This document shows, piece by piece, positions 1 to 4,702 of a stretch of 5,322 nucleotides of DNA; position 1 is the first letter of the stretch; every line of letters starts with the position of its first letter. A program made the position numbers and the translations under genes. Under the pieces are notes generated by a model. It made no database searches. It was not told the origin of the DNA and saw only the letters and a program-made list of their open reading frames with translations. The stretch is from assembly GCA_964634555.1 (NCBI GenBank), contig CAZWJJ010000043.1, forward strand, positions 1-5,322. Direction: 5' to 3'. Origin of the DNA: JACQCV01 sp964634555. Its GTDB lineage: Bacteria; Patescibacteriota; Minisyncoccia; Phycocordibacterales; UBA12445.

Positions 1-670
1 TGATATCCATTTCAAAAAAAGTCGGGGCACAGAAAAAACCTTTCCGGATCTATCGATTAAGGTTCGAACAGAAATCGTCAGCGCACATCTGAATAGCGAC
101 GACATAGATCCATCACAGATAACAGGTCACCGCCTAAAACCCGAAGAGCTTTTTAATCTGCTCAATGACGGCCAAGAACTTTATATCGTAGATATGCGAA
201 ATGAGTACGAACACCGATCAGGGCATTTTGAAAATTCAATCCTGCCGGCGCTAAATAACTTTCGCGATCTACCAAAGATACTGCCAGAACTCGAACATCT
301 AAAAAATAAAAAAGTGGTAACAGTCTGCACGGGTGGCGTACGATGTGAAAAAGCCTCTGGATATTTAATAAAAAAAGGATTCAATAATGTCAGTCAGCTC
401 GACGGCGGAATCGTTTCATTTATGGAAAAATTTCCAAATAAATATTTCAAGGGGAAGTTGTACGTCTTCGACTCCCGAATGACAATGGGTTTTGAAACCA
501 ATAGTCCAGAGCATGAGATCATCGGTAGATGCGAAAAGTGCGAGAGCCCAAGCGAAAACTATATCAATTGCGCAAAACCCGAATGTCATCGCCATTTCAT
601 CTGTTGCACAAATTGCATCGAAAGCAACGGTATATATTGCGGTACTGAATGTCAAAATGATAATCGATAA
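1..670 (+). CDS. trhO: tRNA uridine(34) hydroxylase TrhO (YceA/rhodanese family), 3' part
   Basis: The enzyme hydroxylates U34 in the anticodon of several tRNAs to 5-hydroxyuridine in an oxygen-dependent reaction, the first step towards mo5U/cmo5U-type wobble bases; it acts in the cytoplasm. The first complete codon visible is at 2, so 222 residues remain and the start plus most of the N-terminal acylphosphatase-like domain lie upstream. What is left of that domain ends in an 'IKVRTEIVS' segment. A rhodanese domain follows (about residues 46-140) with 'YIVDMRNEYE' and the active-site loop CTGGVRCEKAS, whose catalytic Cys is at bases 326-328. The C-terminal region (about 177-220) is Cys-rich (CEKCES, INCAKPECHRHF, CCTNC, YCGTEC), typical of TrhO and absent from simple sulfurtransferases. 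The stop TAA (668-670) overlaps the start of the tsaC-like gene by 14 bases, suggesting translational coupling. No key residue is missing in the visible part. Confidence 0.93.
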   Translation, partial: DIHFKKSRGTEKTFPDLSIKVRTEIVSAHLNSDDIDPSQITGHRLKPEELFNLLNDGQELYIVDMRNEYEHRSGHFENSILPALNNFRDLPKILPELEHLKNKKVVTVCTGGVRCEKASGYLIKKGFNNVSQLDGGIVSFMEKFPNKYFKGKLYVFDSRMTMGFETNSPEHEIIGRCEKCESPSENYINCAKPECHRHFICCTNCIESNGIYCGTECQNDNR

Positions 671-1214
671 AAAATATTTTTTAGAAAATCGCAATGAAAC
701 GATCAATGCTATAAAAGCCGGTAAAATTTTTATCTACCCGACAGATACAATCTACGGCATCGGTTGTAACGCTGAAAATGAATCAGCTGTAAACAAGATC
801 CGTCTTTTAAAACAACGTGAACTTAAACCTTTTTCGATCATCGCGCCGTCATTTGAATGGATCGAAAATCTTTGCCGAGTTGATAAAAAAATCTCAACCG
901 AGCTAAAAAGTAAGCTCCCTGGCCCATATACTTTTTTCTTAAATATTAGGAATGATCGAACAGTTTCGGAAATAATCAATCCGCTGGAAAATAGCACGAT
1001 TGGAATTAGAATACCGAAACATTGGTTCACAGAAATTATCGCCGAAGCTGGAGTTCCATTCATTACAACCTCTGTCAATATCAGTGGTATGCCATATATG
1101 AAAAATATCGAAGACCTGGACGAAACAATCAAAAATGATGTAGACTTCATTATCTATGAAGGTGAAATAAACGGCAGAGAAAGTACAAAAATTGATCTAA
1201 CAAAATTAGTATAA
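657..1214 (+). CDS. tsaC: L-threonylcarbamoyladenylate synthase, TsaC/YrdC/Sua5 family
   Basis: This enzyme makes threonylcarbamoyl-AMP from threonine, bicarbonate and ATP; the TsaD complex then transfers the threonylcarbamoyl group to A37 of tRNAs reading ANN codons (t6A). The 185-aa product is a single YrdC domain of TsaC length, without the extra C-terminal Sua5 domain. Family motifs are present: YPTDTIYGIGCNA (27-39), the KxR motif KQR (52-54) followed by KPFSIIAPS, 'LPGPYTFFL' (87-95), IGIRIP (115-120), the SxN motif in TTSVNISG (137-144) and a closing STKIDLT (176-182). I chose ATG 657 because the conserved domain begins just after it. The frame stays open upstream to 492, but that stretch lies inside trhO and matches nothing in the family. 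No Shine-Dalgarno is seen, so translation is probably coupled to trhO. tsaD, encoding the last enzyme of the same pathway, lies about 1.4 kb downstream. Confidence 0.93.
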   Translation: MIIDKKYFLENRNETINAIKAGKIFIYPTDTIYGIGCNAENESAVNKIRLLKQRELKPFSIIAPSFEWIENLCRVDKKISTELKSKLPGPYTFFLNIRNDRTVSEIINPLENSTIGIRIPKHWFTEIIAEAGVPFITTSVNISGMPYMKNIEDLDETIKNDVDFIIYEGEINGRESTKIDLTKLV

Positions 1215-1247
1215 GTGGCAAGTATAAGTATGAGGGAAAAGTATAAG
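1208..1247 (+). repeat. Three direct copies of AGTATAAG between tsaC and the tRNA
   Basis: The 8-mer AGTATAAG occurs at 1208-1215 (overlapping the tsaC stop), 1221-1228 and 1240-1247. Each copy contains TATAAG, one base off the -10 consensus, but no convincing -35 sits 16-18 bases upstream of any copy. It may be a degenerate tRNA promoter region or just low-complexity sequence. The rest of the spacer up to 1276 is A-rich and otherwise empty. Confidence 0.45.
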
Positions 1248-1276
1248 GGGTGAAATTTTGAAAAAAACAAAAAAAT

Positions 1277-1353
1277 GCGCGTGTAGCTCAGGTGGTTAGA
1301 GCGTTACATTGACATTGTAAAGGCCCCTGGTTCGAGTCCAGGCATGCGCACCA
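1277..1353 (+). tRNA. tRNA-Val, anticodon GAC
   Basis: A full cloverleaf can be drawn. The acceptor stem 1277-1283 pairs with 1343-1349 (seven pairs, one G-U at 1281/1345). The D stem GCTC 1286-1289 pairs with GAGC 1299-1302. The anticodon stem TTACA 1304-1308 pairs with TGTAA 1316-1320 around the loop TTGACAT, with anticodon GAC at 1311-1313, reading Val codons GUC and GUU. There is a 5-base variable loop 1321-1325, and the T stem CCTGG/CCAGG (1326-1330/1338-1342) encloses TTCGAGT. The discriminator is A1350 and CCA (1351-1353) is encoded. It lies 62 bases after tsaC and 27 bases before the next promoter, so it may be read through from the trhO-tsaC transcript. The valyl-tRNA synthetase gene is in the same window. 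GAC tRNAs are not expected targets of TrhO (which needs U34) or of t6A synthesis. Confidence 0.97.
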
Positions 1354-1380
1354 ATTGAATAAGACAAACCTTTCATCCTA

Positions 1381-1409
1381 TTGACATAAACACAAGAATT
1401 ATCTATTAT
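1381..1409 (+). promoter_or_regulatory. Sigma70-type promoter for the 1480-2518 unit
   Basis: A perfect -35 TTGACA (1381-1386) is followed after exactly 17 bases by TATTAT (1404-1409), five of six matches to the -10 consensus. The predicted transcript start is near 1416, giving a leader of about 64 bases before the ATG at 1480. It starts 27 bases after the tRNA, so the downstream pair is an independent transcription unit. Confidence 0.8.
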
Positions 1410-1420
1410 CAAACAGGCAA

Positions 1421-1444
1421 ATATTGAGCCAACATGCTCAATAT
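1421..1444 (+). promoter_or_regulatory. Perfect 9-bp inverted repeat in the leader (operator or RNA hairpin)
   Basis: ATATTGAGC (1421-1429) and GCTCAATAT (1436-1444) are exact inverse complements separated by CAACAT. The element begins about five bases after the predicted transcript start and ends 17 bases before the Shine-Dalgarno. No U-run follows, so it is not a terminator. As DNA it has the shape and position of a repressor-dimer operator; as RNA it would form a 5' hairpin that could stabilise the mRNA. It does not obviously mask the ribosome-binding site. Which role applies cannot be decided from sequence. Confidence 0.65.
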
Positions 1445-1461
1445 CAGTACATTTAAAACCC

Positions 1462-1469
1462 AAAGGAGG
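1462..1469 (+). promoter_or_regulatory. Strong Shine-Dalgarno of the 153-aa protein gene
   Basis: AAAGGAGG lies 10 bases before ATG 1480 and fixes that start. The other accessory genes have similarly strong sites: AAGGAGG at 1952-1958 (eight bases before ATG 1967) and AAGGAGG at 4242-4248 (five bases before ATG 4254). Confidence 0.85.
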
Positions 1470-1479
1470 CACAAAAAAA

Positions 1480-1941
1480 ATGAAGATCGCGATAATTTCG
1501 TACAATAACTTTGTACAAAGAGAGACCAACGGATGGAAAAATAATGGAGATAATAGCGTTCTTCTGATTCAGAATGAAAAACAACTTGGTAGAGGTAGAG
1601 ATCCCAGCAAAATAATCCCAAGGGAAATTTATGATGAAATGGTAGAGACAATTGATCCACTATGGAAAAAATTACAAAACGAACTCGCAATAATCGATAA
1701 AGTAGTACTTTACGTAGGAAGAGAAGGTGCTGAACATTTTATCACTCTTGCGGCCAAACACGGCCTAGAACCTAATCGGATAATTTTTGTACTTTGCGCT
1801 TGTAACAAAATGGATAAATTGGAATTGATTCGAGGATATGGTTTCGACAGGGCTAAAATTATTTTCTGTGAATGTGGAGGCAATGAAACCATGTATAATA
1901 TCTACAATTTTGCACTGACGGTAGGAAAAATCCCGAACTAA
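1480..1941 (+). CDS. Unrecognised 153-aa soluble protein with two CxC motifs
   Basis: I do not recognise this family. The product has no membrane segment or signal peptide. It starts with a short beta-like strand (KIAIISYNNF, 2-11), continues through a polar middle part, and ends in what reads as an alternating strand/helix region: DKVVLYVG (73-80), helix to about 94, NRIIFVLCAC (99-108), helix, then AKIIFCEC (125-132). Two CxC motifs, C106-A-C108 and C130-E-C132, end two successive predicted strands and would lie near each other in a Rossmann-like sheet; a metal or redox site is conceivable but unproven. ATG 1480 is supported by AAAGGAGG ten bases upstream and a consensus promoter. The membrane-protein gene starts 25 bases downstream on the same transcript, so the two products may work together. 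Shadow ORFs on the other strand show no competing signals. Confidence 0.85.
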   Translation: MKIAIISYNNFVQRETNGWKNNGDNSVLLIQNEKQLGRGRDPSKIIPREIYDEMVETIDPLWKKLQNELAIIDKVVLYVGREGAEHFITLAAKHGLEPNRIIFVLCACNKMDKLELIRGYGFDRAKIIFCECGGNETMYNIYNFALTVGKIPN

Positions 1942-1966
1942 CCAAAGCCATAAGGAGGAGCCGCCA

Positions 1967-2518
1967 ATGCAAGAATATCTACGTTATGCAGGAGGCGCGG
2001 TAGCATCATCAGTTTTGCTCTATTATGCGATAAATGTCGTCATGGGACGAGCAAAGGCAGAAAGTGTCGCTTCGTGGCTAATGTGGGCGTTAATAGATTC
2101 ACTTCTGCTGGCTACAACCTGGCAAGCGAACAAACCGATCTGGTTGCCACTAGGATGGACAGTCGGATGCTGGATAATTGTTTTGTCTCTATTTTGGCGT
2201 GGTACATGGAAATGGACTTGGCGCGAAACAATATCTGCCATCTGCGTATCTATAGCTACTTTTATCTGGCAAAATCAAGGTGCAGGGATCGGAATGATCG
2301 CCGGTACTTCATCTCTCATAATCGCGGGTACGCCCCTAGTTATAGAGATGTGGAAAAATCCCGATCCTAAGACACTCTACATCTGGTCGATCACTGCTAT
2401 TGCCTGTATGCTAACTCTTGCCGGATCAGATGGAACAATTCTTAGCATAGCAACACCCATTGGAAGCATGATCTTCAATCTATCAATGTGCTATATTGTC
2501 TCCCGAAAGGTTATTTAA
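1967..2518 (+). CDS. Unrecognised seven-segment membrane protein, possibly with two related halves
   Basis: The 183-aa product is strongly hydrophobic, with likely membrane segments at about residues 8-26, 33-52, 57-77, 88-103, 107-128, 137-154 and 158-178. Two junctions look alike: GRAKAESVASWLMWALIDSL (27-46) after the first segment, and KNPDPKTLYIWSITAIACML (130-149) after the fifth. Each is a short charged/Pro loop followed by a helix starting near a Trp. This suggests a 3+1+3 duplicated layout of the PQ-loop/SWEET type, but the defining PQ pair is absent, so the assignment is tentative. Tryptophan is frequent, especially in the WRGTWKWTW loop (77-85). The start is fixed by AAGGAGG eight bases upstream. 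It is the second gene of the unit begun at 1480 and is followed nine bases later by a terminator. Substrate or partner is unknown. Confidence 0.87.
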   Translation: MQEYLRYAGGAVASSVLLYYAINVVMGRAKAESVASWLMWALIDSLLLATTWQANKPIWLPLGWTVGCWIIVLSLFWRGTWKWTWRETISAICVSIATFIWQNQGAGIGMIAGTSSLIIAGTPLVIEMWKNPDPKTLYIWSITAIACMLTLAGSDGTILSIATPIGSMIFNLSMCYIVSRKVI

Positions 2519-2526
2519 AAAGTCGC

Positions 2527-2561
2527 GGCCGTTCAGAAATTCTGGACGGCCCTTTAGTTTT
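2527..2561 (+). terminator. Intrinsic terminator of the 1480-2518 unit
   Basis: GGCCGTTCAGA (2527-2537) pairs with TCTGGACGGCC (2541-2551) over 11 bp with one G-U pair and a three-base loop, followed by the T-rich tail CTTTAGTTTT. It begins nine bases after the membrane-protein stop. It separates that unit from tsaD and argues against any tsaD start upstream of it. Confidence 0.85.
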
Positions 2562-2566
2562 ACGAT

Positions 2567-2595
2567 TTGCCAAAAGACACTTTGTGATCTATTAT
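2567..2595 (+). promoter_or_regulatory. tsaD promoter, predicted to give a leaderless or near-leaderless mRNA
   Basis: TTGCCA (2567-2572; four of six consensus bases) and TATTAT (2590-2595) are spaced by 17 bases. A start seven bases past the -10 would be near 2602, only three bases before ATG 2605. No Shine-Dalgarno is present or could fit. Confidence 0.7.
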
Positions 2596-2604
2596 ATTAA
2601 ACCA

Positions 2605-3786
2605 ATGAAAATTTTAAGCATAGAGACTAGCTGTGATGAAACAGCCATAAGCATTCTTGAGGCCACCGAAACAATGAAATCGCCGGTCTTTAAAATTCTC
2701 TCTGCTGTCGTACATTCTCAAGCCGACCTGCATGCCAAATGGCTAGGTGTTGTTCCAAACATAGCCAAACGTGAACATGCAGCAAATCTAGTGCCAATAC
2801 TAAATCGTGCATTGGAAGAAGCTGGCCAATTAAAAAAAATAGAAACTAAAATAACCGATAAAAAAATAATACAAAAGACAAAAAAGATTTTAGAAAAAGA
2901 ACCCGGGCTAGCGGATAAATTCCTGGATTTCGTACCGACAATAAAAACTCCCCAGATCGATGCTATAGCAGTTACTTATGGCCCTGGTCTTGAACCGGCA
3001 CTCTGGACCGGAATAAATTTCGCCAAGGCTTTATCTTTGTTTTGGAAAATAAATATCTTGCCAATCAATCACATGGAGGGACACGCCCTGTCGGCAATTC
3101 TGCCTGATGCAGCTCTTGGGGTTAAAACAAAAACCAAAATTCAAACACCGGCGATGGCACTTTTAATAAGCGGTGGGCATACGGAAATAGTTCTGATAGA
3201 AGATATTTTGAAATATAAAGTCATAGGCCAAACTAGAGACGATGCCGTGGGCGAAGCGTTCGATAAAGTCGCTAGAATGCTCGGACTTCCCTACCCCGGC
3301 GGACCACACATCTCTAAACTAGCGGAAAAATTCTCAGGAGAAAAAAAACTTAAACTCCCCCGCCCGATGATTAACTCTGGCGATCTGGATTTTTCTTTTT
3401 CAGGTTTAAAAACTTCGGTTCTATACAAAATTAAAGAATTGGGAGAACTCTCTGAGAAAACCAAGGCAGAATTTGCGCACGAATTTGAGGAATCAGTTAT
3501 CGAAGTTCTGACTCACAAAATTAGAACTGCTCTAAAAAAACACAAAGTAAAAGGTCTGCTCATCGGCGGCGGAGTCGTTGCGAACAAAAAAATCCGAACG
3601 GCATTTCAAAATTTAATCTCCGCGGAATTTCCAAAAATCAAACTCTTCATCCCTCACCACTCGCTTTCAACCGACAATGCCACAATGATCGCCATCGCCG
3701 GCTATCTTCGCTGGCTTAAAAATAAAGGCAAAAAATCTCGACCAAAAAATAGTTTAAAGGCACAAGGAAACCTGATCTTAAGGTAG
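2605..3786 (+). CDS. tsaD: tRNA N6-adenosine threonylcarbamoyltransferase TsaD
   Basis: TsaD transfers the threonylcarbamoyl group from TC-AMP to A37 of ANN-decoding tRNAs, in bacteria together with TsaB and TsaE. The Kae1/TsaD ASKHA fold is clear: LSIETSCDET (4-13), GVVPNIAKREH (48-58), YGPGL (125-129), metal-binding HMEGH (His156, His160), SGGHTEI (189-195), the DDAVGEAFDKVARMLGLPYPGGP block (212-234), DFSFSGLKT (262-270), GGGVVANKKIR (321-331) and STDNATMIA (355-363) with metal ligand Asp357. At 393 aa it exceeds the usual 335-345, mainly because about 38 Lys-rich residues sit between LNRALEEAG (66-74) and IDAIAVTYGPGL; there is also a basic tail after 370. The frame is open back to 2488, but that extension crosses the terminator and promoter, so ATG 2605 is preferred; it directly opens the conserved N-terminus. 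TsaB and TsaE are not in this window. Confidence 0.96.
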   Translation: MKILSIETSCDETAISILEATETMKSPVFKILSAVVHSQADLHAKWLGVVPNIAKREHAANLVPILNRALEEAGQLKKIETKITDKKIIQKTKKILEKEPGLADKFLDFVPTIKTPQIDAIAVTYGPGLEPALWTGINFAKALSLFWKINILPINHMEGHALSAILPDAALGVKTKTKIQTPAMALLISGGHTEIVLIEDILKYKVIGQTRDDAVGEAFDKVARMLGLPYPGGPHISKLAEKFSGEKKLKLPRPMINSGDLDFSFSGLKTSVLYKIKELGELSEKTKAEFAHEFEESVIEVLTHKIRTALKKHKVKGLLIGGGVVANKKIRTAFQNLISAEFPKIKLFIPHHSLSTDNATMIAIAGYLRWLKNKGKKSRPKNSLKAQGNLILR

Positions 3787-3796
3787 TTTAATTTTC

Positions 3797-3825
3797 TTGA
3801 CTAGCTGATTTTGCTGTGCTAATTT
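3797..3825 (+). promoter_or_regulatory. Possible promoter of the 3870-4445 unit (extended -10)
   Basis: TTGACT (3797-3802) is followed after 17 bases by TAATTT (3820-3825), a weak -10 preceded by a TGC extended -10 element (3817-3819). The predicted start is near 3832, about 38 bases before ATG 3870. No clear terminator separates tsaD from this unit, so read-through from tsaD is also possible. Confidence 0.5.
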
Positions 3826-3858
3826 GATCTCGGCCATTGTTGGACTTTGTAATCTCAA

Positions 3859-3865
3859 AAAGGAG
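3859..3865 (+). promoter_or_regulatory. Shine-Dalgarno deciding the start at 3870
   Basis: AAAGGAG ends four bases before ATG 3870. The frame is open back to a TTG at 3837, but that codon has no ribosome-binding site and the extension would put a basic stretch ahead of the hydrophobic N-terminus; ATG 3870 is therefore preferred. Confidence 0.75.
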
Positions 3866-3869
3866 AAAA

Positions 3870-4238
3870 ATGAGAAAATTGGCAGCTTCCCTAATTATGA
3901 CTGCGGCTCTTTGCGCAACCCTGACTGGTTTGGAAAAGATCGGCAATCTTTTTTCACCGCCTCAAGAATGTCTCTTCAGTCCTTTCTTTGATCCGGCTGT
4001 TAAAATCGGAAAATTGATACTGCTCGTATTGTATATCTATTGGACCAAACAATTATGGTCCTTGCATTGCGATCATTGCGGACACTGGAATGTCTGGCGC
4101 AATATATTCCCGTATAATTACGGACCGGACATATCAAAACTGCACATTTTTTACCACATGACCCACTGTTATGGATGCAGCAAGGATTCTCAACTAAAGG
4201 AAACATCTTGTCCCCATCTCAATGGTAGTATCCTATAA
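3870..4238 (+). CDS. Unrecognised membrane-anchored protein with two CxxC pairs (zinc-ribbon-like)
   Basis: The 122-aa product begins MRK followed by a hydrophobic stretch (residues 4-21) that could be a signal peptide or membrane helix. A second hydrophobic segment, IGKLILLVLYIYW (46-58), is a better membrane anchor. The part after it holds C67-D-H-C70 and C100-Y-G-C103, two CxxC knuckles 29 residues apart, with His at 66, 69, 72, 96 and 99; this spacing suits a zinc-ribbon or treble-clef fold. A further Cys lies at 114. On the positive-inside rule the short basic N-terminus would face the cytoplasm, putting the zinc-like domain on the same side if both helices span the membrane. No family is recognised. 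The next gene starts 15 bases downstream with its own Shine-Dalgarno and encodes another Cys/His protein. Confidence 0.82.
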   Translation: MRKLAASLIMTAALCATLTGLEKIGNLFSPPQECLFSPFFDPAVKIGKLILLVLYIYWTKQLWSLHCDHCGHWNVWRNIFPYNYGPDISKLHIFYHMTHCYGCSKDSQLKETSCPHLNGSIL

Positions 4239-4253
4239 CCCAAGGAGGAACAA

Positions 4254-4445
4254 ATGGGTGGCAATTTCACCAAGCACAATTCTGCATTCGATTGCAATTT
4301 TCCGGGGTGTGGTGAGGATTATTGCGAGATACCAAATGTACGAATAGCAATAGTCAAAAATGGCAAGGTATTAAAATTTTGCCCCGATCATGCATGTCAA
4401 CTACTCAAAGCAAAAATCAATCTTCGAACTCTTAAAGAAATATAA
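4254..4445 (+). CDS. Unrecognised 63-aa Cys/His-rich protein (small zinc-finger-like)
   Basis: The product has Cys at 14, 19, 24, 43 and 48 and His at 46. C14-N-F-P-G-C19 and FC43-P-D-H46 flank a central VRIAIVKNGKVLKF (29-42) that reads as a beta hairpin, so a single zinc site of type C-x4-C...C-x2-H is plausible. No membrane segment is present. AAGGAGG five bases before ATG 4254 supports the start. It is probably co-transcribed with the gene 15 bases upstream, which also encodes paired cysteines. The DNA after its TAA (4443-4445) stays open in the same frame for 25 more charged codons to a second TAA at 4521-4523, so the gene may once have been, or in relatives may be, longer. Function is unknown. 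Confidence 0.8.
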   Translation: MGGNFTKHNSAFDCNFPGCGEDYCEIPNVRIAIVKNGKVLKFCPDHACQLLKAKINLRTLKEI

Positions 4446-4523
4446 GATGAAGAAATTAAACGCCAAGAAGCGCCGCAAAGAAAAATAGAAGAAGAATTTA
4501 TAGAGAGCTTAAAAAAGATCTAA
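4446..4523 (+). other. In-frame continuation after the stop at 4443 (possible lost C-terminus or read-through)
   Basis: Directly after TAA 4443-4445 the same frame gives 25 sense codons and a second TAA (4521-4523). The peptide is highly charged and helix-prone, starting DEEIKRQ and ending EEEFIESLKKI. It ends nine bases before the terminator stem, where the end of a coding region would be expected. In another frame, ATG 4447 opens a 13-codon Lys/Arg-rich ORF ending at 4488, too short to call. Confidence 0.35.
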
Positions 4524-4531
4524 TTTACGAC

Positions 4532-4557
4532 GCCCCATACTCTGGGGCTTTTTTCTT
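4532..4557 (+). terminator. Intrinsic terminator of the 3870-4445 unit
   Basis: GCCCCA (4532-4537) pairs with TGGGGC (4543-4548) around the loop TACTC, followed by six T, C and two more T. This compact GC stem with a clear U-run closes the small Cys/His-protein unit ahead of valS. Confidence 0.92.
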
Positions 4558-4570
4558 ATCATTAGAAATA

Positions 4571-4643
4571 CTTTGCAAAGTTCGCAATGATATCGCCCCC
4601 TTACCAAAACCGTCATTGCGAGGAGTTTGCGACGAAGCAATCT
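4571..4643 (+). repeat. Intergenic inverted-repeat element (REP-like)
   Basis: TCGCAATGA (4582-4590) and TCATTGCGA (4613-4621) are exact inverse complements. The pairing resumes with GCAAA (4575-4579) and TTTGC (4626-4630), giving a long interrupted hairpin. The right arm (4611-4643) also contains the short inverse pair ATTGC (4615-4619) and GCAAT (4637-4641). From memory it resembles the 'CGTCATTGCGAG...GAAGCAATC' intergenic repeats common in many bacterial genomes. No coding potential is seen. Confidence 0.65.
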
Positions 4644-4667
4644 AATGTAGTGGACGGATACAATAAT

Positions 4668-4696
4668 TTTTCAAAAGCTGAAAAATTTGGTAAAGT
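4668..4696 (+). promoter_or_regulatory. Possible valS promoter giving a leaderless mRNA
   Basis: TTTTCA (4668-4673) and TAAAGT (4691-4696) are 17 bases apart, each with four of six consensus bases, and TGG (4688-4690) forms an extended -10. A start seven bases past the -10 falls on the A of ATG 4703. No Shine-Dalgarno is visible. TACAAT at 4659-4664 is an alternative -10 without a good -35. Confidence 0.4.
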
Positions 4697-4702
4697 ATCC
4701 CT

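Noticed and set aside
492..656. Upstream in-frame extension of the tsaC frame beginning at ATG 492
   Set aside because: It lies wholly inside trhO, whose conserved Cys-rich C-terminus uses the other frame, and it has no family similarity; ATG 657 directly precedes the conserved domain.
752..1150. 132-codon minus-strand ORF opposite tsaC
   Set aside because: It is a shadow of a well-conserved gene; no promoter or ribosome site is seen on that strand.
2074..2370. 98-codon + strand ORF inside the membrane-protein gene
   Set aside because: It is a frame shadow without a Shine-Dalgarno; the overlapping frame has a coherent multi-pass membrane protein with strong signals.
2488..2604. Longer TsaD start at 2488
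   Set aside because: The extension crosses the end of the membrane-protein gene, an intrinsic terminator and the tsaD promoter; the family N-terminus starts at ATG 2605.
1354..2604. Integrative element using tRNA-Val as attachment site
   Set aside because: No duplicate of the tRNA 3' end and no integrase is visible, so the idea is unsupported within the window.
3837..3869. TTG start for the membrane-anchored Cys protein
   Set aside because: It has no ribosome-binding site, whereas ATG 3870 has AAAGGAG four bases upstream.
4048..4067. GGACCA/TGGTCC inverted pair inside the gene at 3870
   Set aside because: The 6-bp arms lie within coding sequence, with no T-run or regulatory context; probably chance.
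4062..4082. Extra copies of the ATTGCG repeat motif inside the gene at 3870
   Set aside because: They are explained by codons for the Cys-Asp-His-Cys-Gly motif and are too short to count as the intergenic repeat.
4447..4488. 13-codon Lys/Arg-rich ORF one base after the stop of the 63-aa gene
   Set aside because: It is too short and has no good ribosome-binding site; the in-frame continuation in the other frame is the more coding-like reading.
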